64,000 nucleotides of DNA from positions 3,472,001 through 3,536,000 of the forward strand of contig NZ_CP092915.1 of assembly GCF_022557175.1 (NCBI RefSeq), read 5' to 3'. The number at the start of each line of letters is the position of its first letter. Within the stretch, counting starts at the first letter, position 1. The translations under genes and the position numbers were made by a program. Below the pieces are notes generated by a model. The model worked only from the letters and a program-made list of their open reading frames with translations. It was not told the origin of the DNA and did not search any database. Source of the stretch: Mycolicibacterium sp. YH-1. Its GTDB lineage: Bacteria > Actinomycetota > Actinomycetes > Mycobacteriales > Mycobacteriaceae. Shown here one piece after another: positions 44,048 through 53,269 of this stretch.

Positions 44048-45154
44048 TCAAGATGCCACCTCGCGGAGTCGTCGGTTGCGGGCGTCCAGATCTGCCCGGG
44101 TGGCGGGGATTAGGAGATCGCCGCCGAGGCCGGCACTGGACTGGGCGTGGGTCACGTATGGGCGGTGCTTGGTTTCGTAGTCCTGGAATGCCGCCGTGAG
44201 GTCGTCCGGGTATCTCTCCAGTGCTCGCGCCAGCTCCCAGGCTCCGAGGATGGCGGCCGCGGTGCCGCGACCGGACAGCGGGGAGGCGCAGTGGGCGGCA
44301 TCGCCGACCAGCACAGTGCGACCGCTGTGCCAGGTGGGCATGTGGATCTGGCTGATCGAGTCGAAATACAGCTCGGGATCATCACGTGCGGAGTCCAGGA
44401 TTTCGGGCACACGCCATTCGCCGTGGCCGGCATATTCGTTGAGCAGGATCCGCTTTTGGGCCTCCAGATCGCGGTAGTCGTAGTCGATCCACGGGGACCG
44501 AAAGTTCATGACGCCCAGCGTGGTGGTGCGGTAGCTGACGATGCCGATCATGTGGCCCGGCCAATTCAGGATGCCGCGCTCGCCGATCGACGCCGTGGGG
44601 AGGGTGGTCAAGGCGATGTAGAGGCCGAGATGTTTGAGGTAGTCGCCTTCAGGCCCAAAGACCAGGCGTCGGGTCAGTGAGTGCAGGCCATCGGCGCCGA
44701 CGACGATGTCGAATCGGTCTTCGCGGCCAGAGACGAAGGTGACGTCGACACCATCGCCATTGTCGACGAGTTCTTTGATCGACTCCTCGAAGATCAGGGT
44801 GGTCGATGGGGGCATCGCGTTGCGGAGAATGTTCGCGAGGTCTTCCCGGGGAATCTCGATGTCATCGACGGAGTCGTTGACGACACCGACACCGAGGGGA
44901 AGCTTGGCGATCACCGCACCCGTGCCGTCGATGAATCCGACGAGCTCTGTCAGCGAGACCCGATGCTGCTTGATCTGGTCCAGAATGCCCATCGCACCGG
45001 CGACTTCGAGGGACGGACCGCGAATGTCGATGGGTGATCCGTTGGTGCGCAGATGATGAGCGCGTTCGATGATGGTGACATCGTGACCCGTGGCACCGAG
45101 GCTGATGCCGGCGCTCAGCCCGGCCATGCCGGCTCCAGAGACGAGGATGCGCAT
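44048..45154 (-). CDS. FAD-dependent monooxygenase (PHBH/UbiH type)
   Basis: 368 residues. The FAD motif GAGMAGLSAGISLG is at 7-20, the DG motif DIVVGADGLHSLTRR near 150, and the GD motif TVLVGDAAHCASPLSGRGT near 280, all intact. Such enzymes hydroxylate aromatic or polyketide substrates, or inactivate antibiotics. Length is normal. ATG 45154. It is divergent from a TetR gene at 45270, with a short dyad between, so ligand-induced expression is likely. It converges on the TetR gene at 43303. Confidence 0.92.
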   Translation of the reverse strand: MRILVSGAGMAGLSAGISLGATGHDVTIIERAHHLRTNGSPIDIRGPSLEVAGAMGILDQIKQHRVSLTELVGFIDGTGAVIAKLPLGVGVVNDSVDDIEIPREDLANILRNAMPPSTTLIFEESIKELVDNGDGVDVTFVSGREDRFDIVVGADGLHSLTRRLVFGPEGDYLKHLGLYIALTTLPTASIGERGILNWPGHMIGIVSYRTTTLGVMNFRSPWIDYDYRDLEAQKRILLNEYAGHGEWRVPEILDSARDDPELYFDSISQIHMPTWHSGRTVLVGDAAHCASPLSGRGTAAAILGAWELARALERYPDDLTAAFQDYETKHRPYVTHAQSSAGLGGDLLIPATRADLDARNRRLREVAS

Positions 45155-45221
45155 GGTTGCGTCCTTTCACGTTCAGCGGCACCAGCAAGACCCCTTGGGG
45201 AGATGCGGGCCCAAGCTGTAA

Positions 45222-45236
45222 GATACAAACTGTCTC
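45222..45236. promoter_or_regulatory. Possible TetR operator
   Basis: GATACA-AAC-TGTCTC is a dyad with 5 of 6 arm positions paired, midway between the divergent monooxygenase (45154) and TetR (45270) genes. It is weaker than the other operators in this window. Confidence 0.4.
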
Positions 45237-45269
45237 CAATGAAGCTAGCTCGACAGGTTAGGAAACGCA

Positions 45270-45863
45270 ATGTCTCCTATTTCGGCGGCGCCGCAGCGTC
45301 GGCGCGGCAGTGTGCTGCAGGACGCTCTGCTGGAGGCGACGTGGGCCGAGATCCAGGAACACGGCTACGACGACTTGACGTTCGATGCCGTGGCGGCGCG
45401 GGCGCAGACGAGTCGTGCCGTGTTGTATCGACGTTGGCCCAGTAAGCAGGACCTGGTACTGGCGGCGGTGATTCACGCGGTGAGCAAGGACCCGGAGACT
45501 GCACCAGATACCGGAAGCCTGCGTGGGGATGTTGTCGGCCTCCTGCGCGCGGCCAACGGGAGTCGGGTGAGGTTGGCGACGCAGTTGTTCACTCGGCTCG
45601 GCACCTTCTATGAGGATTCGGGCACGAACCTGGCCGGCTTGAGCGCGTTCGTCAGCGGGGGACGGGACAACCCCCTCGAGGAAGTGATCCAGCGGGCGAT
45701 CGACCGTGGCGAGATTCAACCCGAACACGTCACCGACCGGATCGCCCGGTTGCCTGCGGATCTGTTCCGCTACGAGGTCATGTTCACCCTGAAGCCCCTG
45801 CCCGACAGCACTATCGAAGAGATCGTCGACACCATCTTCTTGCCGCTCATCAAGCCCGAGTGA
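45270..45863 (+). CDS. TetR-family regulator
   Basis: 197 residues. The HTH is DLTFDAVAARAQTSRAVLYR, then RWPSKQDLV at about 35-64. The C-terminal domain (TQLFTRLGTFYEDSG, LPADLFRYEVMFTLKPLP) is of the PF16859-like TetR_C type. ATG 45270 has GGTTAGGAAACGCA before it. Probably represses the divergent FAD monooxygenase at 44048-45154. Confidence 0.92.
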   Translation: MSPISAAPQRRRGSVLQDALLEATWAEIQEHGYDDLTFDAVAARAQTSRAVLYRRWPSKQDLVLAAVIHAVSKDPETAPDTGSLRGDVVGLLRAANGSRVRLATQLFTRLGTFYEDSGTNLAGLSAFVSGGRDNPLEEVIQRAIDRGEIQPEHVTDRIARLPADLFRYEVMFTLKPLPDSTIEEIVDTIFLPLIKPE

Positions 45864-45906
45864 GCCCTATGTGCCTGACGAGGGAATCCTCGACTTCGTC
45901 GCCCGG

Positions 45907-47154
45907 TCAACCGCGCCGCGGACGTGAGAGGGCCGCGAGGCCATTGCGATGCGCGGTGGTGGCGATGGTCCGCCACCACGAACGGGCCGGGTCCGGGTCG
46001 CGGCCTGCCGCGATGCGGTGGATCTGGTCGGTGTGCCACTGCACGTCGAGCAGCGCGTCAGCTGCGTGCAGGTCGACCACGCGGCCGAGCAGCGAACGCG
46101 CCGACACGCGCGGAGTCCCCGCCGCGGCGTAGTGGCCGGCGTCGCTGAGCAGCCGGTGCGCCGCCTCGGGGTCGACGCACAGCGGACGGCCCATGCCGAT
46201 CACGTCGCACGCGTCATCCGCCAGCGCTTGATCCATGGCACTTCGTGAACGGAATCCGCCGGTGACGGCGAGCGGCACGGTGCCGGCGTGCGCGCGGACC
46301 CGCTCGGCGTAGGTGAGGAAGTAGGCCTCCCGGTCGCGGGTGCTCTGTCGTGCGACGGAGCCCATCATCGCGGGCTTCTCGAATGTGCCGCCACTGATCT
46401 CGATGAGGTCGATTCGCTCACGGGCGAGACGGGCGACGACGTGTTCGGACTCGTCCTCGGTGAAGCCCCCGCGTTGGAAATCAGCCGAGTTGAGCTTGAT
46501 CCCGACGGCGAACCCGTCGCCGACGGCGTCACGCACGGCGCGCAACACCTCCACGGGGAAACGCATGCGGCGGTCCAGATCCCCACCCCAGTCGTCGTCG
46601 CGCAGATTGGCCAGCGGTGAGAGGAACTGTGAGATCAGGTAGCCGTGCGCGCCATGCAGCTGGACACCGTCGAACCCGGCGTCCTTGACGATCGCCGCAG
46701 CCGTCGCGAAGCGTTCGACGATCGCCTCAATCTCGCCCACCGTCAGCGTGCGTGGACGCGGTGCACCGGGCACGTCGAGCCCAACCGCACTGGGTGCGAC
46801 CGGGCGCGTGCGTCCGGCGAGCGGATTGGCCTGGCGCCCAGGGTGGTTGAGTTGCACCCAGATACGCGTGCCGCCACGTTGGCCGGCCCGCGCCCAGCGA
46901 TGCAGGCGGTCACGATCGCGGCCATCCTCGATGGCGACGTTGCGCGGCTCGGCCATGTGCCGCCGGTCCACGGTGACATTGCCGGTGATGATCAGGCCGC
47001 AGCCGCCCCGCCCCCAGCGGTCGTAGAGCTGTTCGAGCGCCCGCGTCGGTGCGTGCTCACGATCGCTGAGCTGCTCGCTGAGTCCCGCCTTCATCAGCCG
47101 GTTTGCCAGCGTCTGCCCGCAGGCTAACTCCAGTGGCTGGCCGATGGCGCTCAT
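45907..47154 (-). CDS. NADH:flavin oxidoreductase, old yellow enzyme family
   Basis: 415 residues from ATG 47154 (MSAIGQPLELACG). The FMN-binding TIM barrel is seen in LANRLMKAGLSEQL, GLIITGNVTVDRR, WVQLNHPGRQANP, the catalytic-site GFDGVQLHGAHGYLISQFLS and the phosphate loop VTGGFRSRSAM with ADDACDVIGMGRPL. OYEs reduce activated C=C bonds with NAD(P)H. No C-terminal iron-sulfur domain is present. It is divergent from a nitrilase-like gene across 104 bp. Confidence 0.92.
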   Translation of the reverse strand: MSAIGQPLELACGQTLANRLMKAGLSEQLSDREHAPTRALEQLYDRWGRGGCGLIITGNVTVDRRHMAEPRNVAIEDGRDRDRLHRWARAGQRGGTRIWVQLNHPGRQANPLAGRTRPVAPSAVGLDVPGAPRPRTLTVGEIEAIVERFATAAAIVKDAGFDGVQLHGAHGYLISQFLSPLANLRDDDWGGDLDRRMRFPVEVLRAVRDAVGDGFAVGIKLNSADFQRGGFTEDESEHVVARLARERIDLIEISGGTFEKPAMMGSVARQSTRDREAYFLTYAERVRAHAGTVPLAVTGGFRSRSAMDQALADDACDVIGMGRPLCVDPEAAHRLLSDAGHYAAAGTPRVSARSLLGRVVDLHAADALLDVQWHTDQIHRIAAGRDPDPARSWWRTIATTAHRNGLAALSRPRRG

Positions 47155-47258
47155 CGCACAGGGGTCCGACCGAGGGTGCATCGAGGCGAGCCGCCGACCA
47201 TACCCGAGTGTTGCACAAACCCTCAGTTTTTGTAGTTGCGTTCAGTTAACCTTCCAAA

Positions 47259-48179
47259 ATGACGCTCGCAGCGGCGATCCAACTCGAGGCGGTTCTCGGC
47301 GATGTTCCCGGCAATCTTGCGGCGTGTGAACGGCTCGCCGATGAGGCAGGCCGTGCGGGTGCGCGGATCATCGCGCTACCCGAGTTCTTCTCGACCGGCA
47401 TCGGCTTCGACGACGTGTTGAAGGACGCCGCGCTGCCGCCGGATGGTGCGGCCACCGCGTTGCTCACGACGCTCGCCCGTCGACATCAGGCACTGGTGGG
47501 CGGCTCATTTCTGTGCCGCGACGCTGATGGCCAGGTGCGCAACGCCTACATCGCGGCCGGCCCCGACGGCGTGCTCGGGCGCCACGACAAGGACTTGCCG
47601 ACCATGTGGGAGAACGCCTTCTACATCGGTGGGCAGGACGACGGGGTGTTTCGCAGTGGCGACTACCAGGTCGGGGCCGCCGTGTGCTGGGAGTTGATGC
47701 GCACCGCCACCGTTCGGCGTCTGCGGTCGCGCGTCGATCTGGTGATGACCGGCTCGGGGTGGTGGTCGGTTCCGCAATGGCATCCCCACGCGGTGTTCGA
47801 TCGGTGGGAACGCGGCAACGCCGCAACGGCCCGAACCGCGGCGGCCTCATTCGCGAAATACGTGGGGGCACCGGTCCTTCACGCCGCGCACGCCGGAGGC
47901 TTGACGTGCGCGATGCCGTGGCTGCCCGTGCAGTACCGCGGCCATTTCGAGGGTTCGACTCTGATCACCGACGCACACGGCACGATTCTCGCCGAGCGTC
48001 GACCAGATGAGGGCGAGGGCATCGTCCTCGGCGACGTCGAGATCGGCCGTCGCCCTCCCTCACTCGAGCCTCCCGAACGCTACTGGCTGCATTCGCGCGG
48101 TGCCCTGGCGAGTGCCACCTGGCACTATCAACGCCTCCATGGCAGGACCTGGTATCGACGTCATATGGCCGGCGCGTGA
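47259..48179 (+). CDS. Carbon-nitrogen hydrolase (nitrilase superfamily)
   Basis: 306 residues. The catalytic triad is visible as Glu42 (IALPEFFSTG), Lys111 (LGRHDKDLPT) and Cys143 (GAAVCWELMR). The enzyme would hydrolyse an amide, carbamoyl or nitrile bond in the cytoplasm. The 160-200 region (MTGSGWWSVPQWHPHAVFDR) is a subfamily-specific insert. ATG 47259. The upstream spacer contains two related CAGTT half-sites (CTCAGTTT, TTCAGTTA) but no clear operator. Confidence 0.92.
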   Translation: MTLAAAIQLEAVLGDVPGNLAACERLADEAGRAGARIIALPEFFSTGIGFDDVLKDAALPPDGAATALLTTLARRHQALVGGSFLCRDADGQVRNAYIAAGPDGVLGRHDKDLPTMWENAFYIGGQDDGVFRSGDYQVGAAVCWELMRTATVRRLRSRVDLVMTGSGWWSVPQWHPHAVFDRWERGNAATARTAAASFAKYVGAPVLHAAHAGGLTCAMPWLPVQYRGHFEGSTLITDAHGTILAERRPDEGEGIVLGDVEIGRRPPSLEPPERYWLHSRGALASATWHYQRLHGRTWYRRHMAGA

Positions 48180-48207
48180 GTTCGATCCGCATGCGCCGAA
48201 ACGGATC

Positions 48208-48840
48208 TCACGCCTGCAGTGCATCCCGCAGAAGGCCGCGCCCCACCTCGAGGCAGTGCTCGAGCTCTGCGGAGCTGATCACCAGATCGTCCTGACGTAG
48301 CGCCAGCGCGATCACGCCGTTCCAGGCTCCCCAGAGAAACCGCATGGTGGCGGGCACGTCGACGTCGCGGATCAGCCCGGCCGCACGTGCCTCGGCGAGG
48401 TCAGCCTCGATGCGTCCGACGATCGCCTTGACCCGAGGTGCGATCCGATGCTCGGCGTCCTTGAGCGTCTCGCCGCTCGAGGGCTCCAGCACGCGCAGGA
48501 CCACGAGCCTGAACTTGTCGGGATGGTCGAGGAAGAAGCGAAGGTAGCAGTCGCCGGATTGCAGCACACGATCGAACGGTCCACGGTCCCGATCGATCCG
48601 GGCCATGTACTCCTCGTTGACATCGAGTGCCCGCTCGACGAGCGCGAGATACAACCCGTCCTTTGACTCGAAGTGAAAGTAGACGGTCCCGACCGAAACA
48701 TCGGCCTCCGCGGCGATCTCGTCGACGGTGGTCCTCACCAGCCCCTTGACGGCGAAGAGCCGTTCCGCGGCGTCCATGATCGGACCGGCCGTGCGCATCC
48801 GTCGACGCTGTGCCCGGGTGTCGACCGTACTTTCAGCCAT
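48208..48840 (-). CDS. TetR-family regulator
   Basis: 210 residues from ATG 48840 (MAESTVDTRAQRRRM). The HTH RTTVDEIAAEADVSVGTVYF, then HFESKDGL lies at about 37-66. The C-terminal domain (YLRFFLDHPDKFRLVVLRVL, MRFLWGAWNGVIALALRQDD) resembles fatty-acid or multidrug-responsive AcrR types. It converges on the nitrilase gene and is divergent from the phosphotransferase gene at 48942. The 101-bp spacer shows only a small CAGCT-G-AGCTG dyad. Confidence 0.92.
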   Translation of the reverse strand: MAESTVDTRAQRRRMRTAGPIMDAAERLFAVKGLVRTTVDEIAAEADVSVGTVYFHFESKDGLYLALVERALDVNEEYMARIDRDRGPFDRVLQSGDCYLRFFLDHPDKFRLVVLRVLEPSSGETLKDAEHRIAPRVKAIVGRIEADLAEARAAGLIRDVDVPATMRFLWGAWNGVIALALRQDDLVISSAELEHCLEVGRGLLRDALQA

Positions 48841-48941
48841 ACCGAACGCTACATCGGCGAGCACCGCGGTCACCGCAGCTGAGCTGTGCGCCCTAAAAGT
48901 CGACTGCGCCGCGCCGCCTACGGACCCTAGGATTCTGAGCC

Positions 48942-49703
48942 GTGGATTTCGACGGAGGGTGGGACTGCCGAGCGAGGTTGGTTGACGGTCGTTGGATCGA
49001 GCGCACGCCGAGGCGGCCCGAGGTCGCCAATCAGCTCCGCCGGGAGGCAGCTTTGATGCCGTGGCTGGCGCCACGCTTGCCGCTTCGAGTGCCCGAACCC
49101 AAGGTAGTCAGCGCCGCGCCGCTGGTCCTGCGCCACGAACTCGTCCCCGGCGTGCCATTGACCGTTCTAGACGCGACCGCGGGCCGGGCGCTTGGAATGT
49201 TCCTGCGCGCACTACACGGGTGTCCGGTGACGGAGGCGATCGAGCGCGGCCTTCCCGCCGCCGCAGACACCATCGCAGAGCGTGGCGACACGGTAAAGCG
49301 CTTTCGGGCTGACGTCGTGCCGTTGTTGCCGAAGGCACGCGCCGCGTCGGCACTGGCGTTGCTCGACAGTGTCCTGAGCTACCCCGCCGACACGATCGTG
49401 CACGGAGACCTCGGGCCAGAACACGTGCTCACGACGGGAGATGGCCCCACCGGCGTTATCGACTTCGGGGACCTCGGATGCGACGATGCGGCGCTTGACC
49501 TCGCCTGGGCACTGCACGGCACCCCGGCGGCGTTCGCCGAGGCACTGGCGTCGACATATGGGGTGACCGCCGACCAGCGTGATCGTGCGCTGTCCTGGCA
49601 CCAGATGGGCCCGTGGCATGAGGTCACCCACGGATTGGATACCGGCGACAGCGATTCGATCCGCCTCGGGCTGATTGGCGTCCTCGACAGGATCACGCCA
49701 TGA
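48942..49703 (+). CDS. Aminoglycoside phosphotransferase-family kinase
   Basis: 253 residues from GTG 48942. The kinase catalytic loop (Brenner motif) is VHGDLGPEHVL and the metal-binding motif GVIDFGDLGCDD; the N-lobe is reduced (MPWLAPRLPLRVPEPKVV). Small APH-fold kinases phosphorylate antibiotics, choline or sugars, and no resistance subclass was recognised. TAGGAT eight bases before the GTG suggests a leaderless or very short 5' end. The stop is 70 bp before the next gene. Confidence 0.85.
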   Translation: MDFDGGWDCRARLVDGRWIERTPRRPEVANQLRREAALMPWLAPRLPLRVPEPKVVSAAPLVLRHELVPGVPLTVLDATAGRALGMFLRALHGCPVTEAIERGLPAAADTIAERGDTVKRFRADVVPLLPKARAASALALLDSVLSYPADTIVHGDLGPEHVLTTGDGPTGVIDFGDLGCDDAALDLAWALHGTPAAFAEALASTYGVTADQRDRALSWHQMGPWHEVTHGLDTGDSDSIRLGLIGVLDRITP

Positions 49704-49773
49704 CCGTTCGGCCAAAGAAGGTCTGAGACGGACAGTCAAGACCGAGCGCCTCGGCGAGGACACGACTACGACC

Positions 49774-50583
49774 ATGTACAACGAAGTGATGTGGCCTCGC
49801 AGAGTGTTGGTGGGATCGACAGCGGCGGTGTTCGCAGGGGCGGCGATCGTGGGGGCGGCGGTGTTGTTGGTGCCGCCGGATGCGGAGGTCACGCCGGTTC
49901 CAGTCATCACGCCGGTAGTCGTCGGCGTCATCCCACACGACCCGGCCGCATACAGCGAGGGGCTCGAGTTCGACGGAGGCGACCTGTATGAGTCCACGGG
50001 GGAGGAGACGAAATCTCAACTGCGCGAGGTGGATCCGGCGACTGGCCGGGTGCTTCGCTCCGTCGGCCTACCCCCGACGTACTTCGGCGAGGGCATTGCC
50101 GTTGTCGGTGACCGCATTTGGCAGTTGACCTATCAGAACAATGTGGCGATCGAATGGGACAAGACGACATTCACTCCGATTCGCGAAGTCCCCATCGACG
50201 TCGGCGGGTGGGGACTGTGCTTCGACGGTGATCGGCTCATCAGCAGCGATGGCACCGGCCGGTTGTCGTTTCACGATGTCAACACCTTCGCCGTGACCGG
50301 CGGGATCACCGTGACGCGCGACGGACAGCCTGTCAGCGGGCTCAACGAGCTCGACTGTGTGGACGGCCGCGTCTGGGCTGCAGCGTGGCCCAACGACCAG
50401 TTCGTTCGCGTCGATCCCGCGACCGGCGTGGTTGACCTGGTGCTGGACACGTCCGGCCTGTGGAACCCGAGTGAACGCACGGCTCGCCAGGTAGTCAGCG
50501 GCATCGCCCACATCAGCGGCCAGGAGTTCCTGATCAGCGGCAAGGAATGGCCGCAGAGCTACCAGGTGCGGATCGACGCCTGA
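49774..50583 (+). CDS. Glutaminyl-peptide cyclotransferase-like exported protein
   Basis: 269 residues. After a signal-anchor (VLVGSTAAVFAGAAIVGAAV) the beta-propeller of plant-type glutaminyl cyclases (PF05096) follows: PAAYSEGLEFDGGDLYESTG, PTYFGEGIAVVGDRIWQLTY and GLNELDCVDGRVWAAAWPND, the family's repeated Y/F-GEGL-type blades. It would cyclise N-terminal Gln of exported proteins to pyroglutamate. ATG 49774 was used; ATG 49789 is possible. It overlaps nothing and converges on the FKBP gene. Confidence 0.88.
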   Translation: MYNEVMWPRRVLVGSTAAVFAGAAIVGAAVLLVPPDAEVTPVPVITPVVVGVIPHDPAAYSEGLEFDGGDLYESTGEETKSQLREVDPATGRVLRSVGLPPTYFGEGIAVVGDRIWQLTYQNNVAIEWDKTTFTPIREVPIDVGGWGLCFDGDRLISSDGTGRLSFHDVNTFAVTGGITVTRDGQPVSGLNELDCVDGRVWAAAWPNDQFVRVDPATGVVDLVLDTSGLWNPSERTARQVVSGIAHISGQEFLISGKEWPQSYQVRIDA

Positions 50584-50608
50584 CTTGTCGGGCGTCGATC
50601 CGCCGAAC

Positions 50609-51247
50609 TCAACTGGTTGCGTCGAGGATCTTGATCGCGAAGATGAGCGTGTCACCCGGCTGGATGCCGGCGGCGGGCTGACCGGAGGGGTAGCCGTCGG
50701 CAGAGACCACCGCGACACCGACTGTGGATCCGACCGTCTGTCCTGCGATGGCCTTCTGGAAGCCCGGCACGACTCCGTTCAGCGGAAACTCAACCGGCTC
50801 GCCGCGCTGGTAGCTGCTGTCGAACACAGATCCGTCACGGCCGTTCACGCCCATGTAGCAGACCGAAACCGTGGCATTGTCGGCGACGACTGGACCGTCA
50901 CCGGCCTGCAGCGTGTGCACCTGGGTCTCGGTCACGCTGAAGGGTGCAGTGACCTTGACGTTCGGCGCTGCCGTATCCGTGGATCCGCTGACCGCAACGC
51001 TGCCAGTGGCTCCCGGGAGCGTCCACTCGGGGGCGGCACCGTCCGCAGGCGCAGCCGTTGGGCAGGTGCTGGCCTCGGTTGCCGTCTCCGTGATGCTGGG
51101 CGGCGTGAACACGTCGGAGACGGGCGACGAGCTGGCCGATGAGGTATCGGTATCGGAGCCGCACGCGGCGAGCGCCATGACGAGCGACGCGGCGCAGGCC
51201 GCGATCGCGACGGAGGAGGACACGCGAGAGGAGTTCACGGTTGCCAC
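50609..51247 (-). CDS. FKBP-type peptidyl-prolyl isomerase, lipoprotein
   Basis: 212 residues. Lipobox LAAC with Cys29, then a Ser/Thr-rich linker to about residue 75. The FKBP domain (about 115-212) shows ATVSVCYMGVNGRDGSVFDS, the VIP-like GVVPGFQKAIAGQTVGST and GIQPGDTLIFAIKIL. An envelope-anchored prolyl isomerase helping exported protein folding. The VCYMG and GYPSG residues are slightly off the canonical active site, so activity may be low. Start at GTG 51247. Confidence 0.92.
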   Translation of the reverse strand: MATVNSSRVSSSVAIAACAASLVMALAACGSDTDTSSASSSPVSDVFTPPSITETATEASTCPTAAPADGAAPEWTLPGATGSVAVSGSTDTAAPNVKVTAPFSVTETQVHTLQAGDGPVVADNATVSVCYMGVNGRDGSVFDSSYQRGEPVEFPLNGVVPGFQKAIAGQTVGSTVGVAVVSADGYPSGQPAAGIQPGDTLIFAIKILDATS

Positions 51248-51370
51248 GCTACAGCCGCGGTACCCGGTCCTTGCCGCGGGACGGCTCGTTGATCGGGTTG
51301 ATTTCAGGGCCGACCGGGGGAGGGCCGCGGTGGAAGGGCCGATGCCTGGGCCGGCCCTTCCACCAGGCGG

Positions 51371-52279
51371 TCAGTAGTCCCAGTTGGCTGGTATGAAGCG
51401 GAAGGCGTCGCCTGCGACCGCGACGTGGCACACCGACGGGAACGGCAGGTGAGTGGCCACCAGTGCCTCGCCGCTGGCCGCGAGCTCCTGCAGCAGGCGG
51501 ATCCGGACTCGGGTGGACTCCTCGGGGTCGTGTTCGAATCCGTTTTGCCACTCGGGGTTGTCGAATCCGACCTGGAACACGGCGTCACCGGCGAACGTCA
51601 GTGCCTCGCCGCCGGACTCGATGCGAACGATGCTGTGACCGGGGGTGTGACCGCCGGTGCGGCGAAGCAGCACGCCGGGTGCCACCTCGTGCTCGGTCTC
51701 GAACGGCCGCAGCTGGCTGCGATACACGTCGAGGAACTGTGCGGCAGTCCGCCGAAGCACGTCCGGAATCGGACCGGGCATGACGGTGCGGGAGAAGTCG
51801 GGTGCTTCCCAGAACTCCGCCTCGGCCGCGGCCAGGTGCACCCGCAGGTCTGGGCGCAGCTGATTCCTGAGCCCGTCGACCAGCAGCCCACCGATATGGT
51901 CCATGTGCAGGTGCGTGAGCACCACGTCGGTCACCGACGACGGATCGATCCCGGCGGCGACGAGGCGCATCGCCAGCTGCCCGGCCCGCGGGAAGTCCGG
52001 GAACTCTGTGCCCAGTCCGGAATCGATGAGGATGGTCTTGCCACCGCTGCGCACTACGGCCACATTCAACGGCCAGTCGAGCACCTCCTGAGGCAGGTAC
52101 ATGTCCGTGAGCCAGGCTGACAGGTCGGCAGGAGCGGCGTTGGTGGCCAGCGTGCCGGTGGTTATCGGTAGCACCCCGTCGCTGATCACCATGACGTCGA
52201 TATCGCCGACTCGCAGTGCGTAGCGCGACGGAACCAACTCGTCGGGCGTGACGATGTGTGAGGTGGTGTCCAAGCTCAT
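51371..52279 (-). CDS. MBL-fold metallo-hydrolase
   Basis: 302 residues. The metallo-beta-lactamase motif HLHMDHIGG near 125 and the later HTPGHS and FAGDAVF motifs give a complete two-zinc site. The protein is of the AHL-lactonase/metallo-hydrolase branch (PRAGQLAMRLVAAGIDPSSV). No signal peptide. ATG 52279 follows GGAGGAGAACATG. The substrate is likely a lactone or ester. It is transcribed after the DinB-like gene with 151 bp between. Confidence 0.92.
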   Translation of the reverse strand: MSLDTTSHIVTPDELVPSRYALRVGDIDVMVISDGVLPITTGTLATNAAPADLSAWLTDMYLPQEVLDWPLNVAVVRSGGKTILIDSGLGTEFPDFPRAGQLAMRLVAAGIDPSSVTDVVLTHLHMDHIGGLLVDGLRNQLRPDLRVHLAAAEAEFWEAPDFSRTVMPGPIPDVLRRTAAQFLDVYRSQLRPFETEHEVAPGVLLRRTGGHTPGHSIVRIESGGEALTFAGDAVFQVGFDNPEWQNGFEHDPEESTRVRIRLLQELAASGEALVATHLPFPSVCHVAVAGDAFRFIPANWDY

Positions 52280-52430
52280 GTTCTTCTCCTCCTGAGCGCC
52301 TTAACCAAAGACGTTGCGAAAATTGGACGGTTTGGGCTCCGTCTACAGGTAGGACCGATCAATGGCGCGTTTTGTGACACTGCGGGGGAGACGCAGTCCC
52401 AAGCTCATCCCCGCAACCAGCTACGCATTC

Positions 52431-52934
52431 TCAAGAGTTCGGCTCTCGCAGTGGGGGCCTGTCGATCTGTTCGCGGAGGATGTCGCCGTGACCTGCATGC
52501 CTTGCGAACTCCTGGATCATGGCGAGGAGGGTCCACCGCATGCTGACCGTCCCCTCGCGTGGATTGACCTTGATGTCGTCGAGGTCGAAGCGGGAGGCGA
52601 TCGCACGCGATCGTTGACTGGCGCGCTCGAACTCGGCGATAACATCTGCCAGCGACTCGTCGGCCGTGACGACGAAGGTGCCCTCGTCGCGGCGCGAGTA
52701 TCCATCGCATTCGGATTCGTCGAGTCCCGCCCAGAATCGTTGAAACCAGATCCTTTCCGCAGCCGCGGCGTGCTTGATCAAGGAGATCGGTGTCGTCAGT
52801 GACGCAACGAGTCGCCGGCGGGCGTCGGCGTCAGACAAACCGCGCACGGTCTCGATGAGAGCTTCGCGGTTGCCGTCGAGCATGCTCTCGATGACTGCTC
52901 GCTCGGTTCCAGCGGTTGTTCGGTTGGTACTCAT
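52431..52934 (-). CDS. DinB-family/DUF664 protein
   Basis: 167 residues, a four-helix bundle: ALIETVRGLSDADARRRLV, then SLIKHAAAAERIWFQRFWAG and MIQEFARHAGHGDILREQ. The three metal-binding histidines expected of DinB/YfiT proteins are at HAAAAE, and HAGHGD. The family includes mycothiol-dependent isomerases and transferases, and in actinobacteria mycothiol is the usual thiol partner. ATG 52934 is used (the TTG before it is not). Confidence 0.88.
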   Translation of the reverse strand: MSTNRTTAGTERAVIESMLDGNREALIETVRGLSDADARRRLVASLTTPISLIKHAAAAERIWFQRFWAGLDESECDGYSRRDEGTFVVTADESLADVIAEFERASQRSRAIASRFDLDDIKVNPREGTVSMRWTLLAMIQEFARHAGHGDILREQIDRPPLREPNS

Positions 52935-52937
52935 CAA

Positions 52938-53269
52938 TTTTCACTCCACTCTGTTGTGCACCATGGGCGCTGTTTGACTGCGTGGGTCGTGATGAATGGC
53001 ACGAGGCGACGGTGCAGCGATCGATCGCGAGAGAGCGACGACCATCGGCGTCAGGGAACTACCGGGATGGGGGAGATTCGATTCGCGCGCCGCGCAGAGT
53101 GCGACTTGGCGGGACGGCGTCGGCGGTGCAGCTCAGACGTTCAGGACGCTCGCCTGGACCCAATATATCGCAGAGTTTCAATCACCGATGCACAAGGACC
53201 TGCGATGACCGCGGCGTTGGCAATGCTGCACAGGATCGCGACGTAGGCAGCTGGACGGTGGCCCCGCTA
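52938..53269. other. 332-bp spacer without a convincing gene
   Basis: Short frames on the plus strand (52956-53246 and 52996-53208) are Arg-rich, lack a ribosome site and match nothing recognised. The region contains a locally AT-rich patch around 53160-53180. It presumably holds the promoter of the DinB-like gene. Confidence 0.4.
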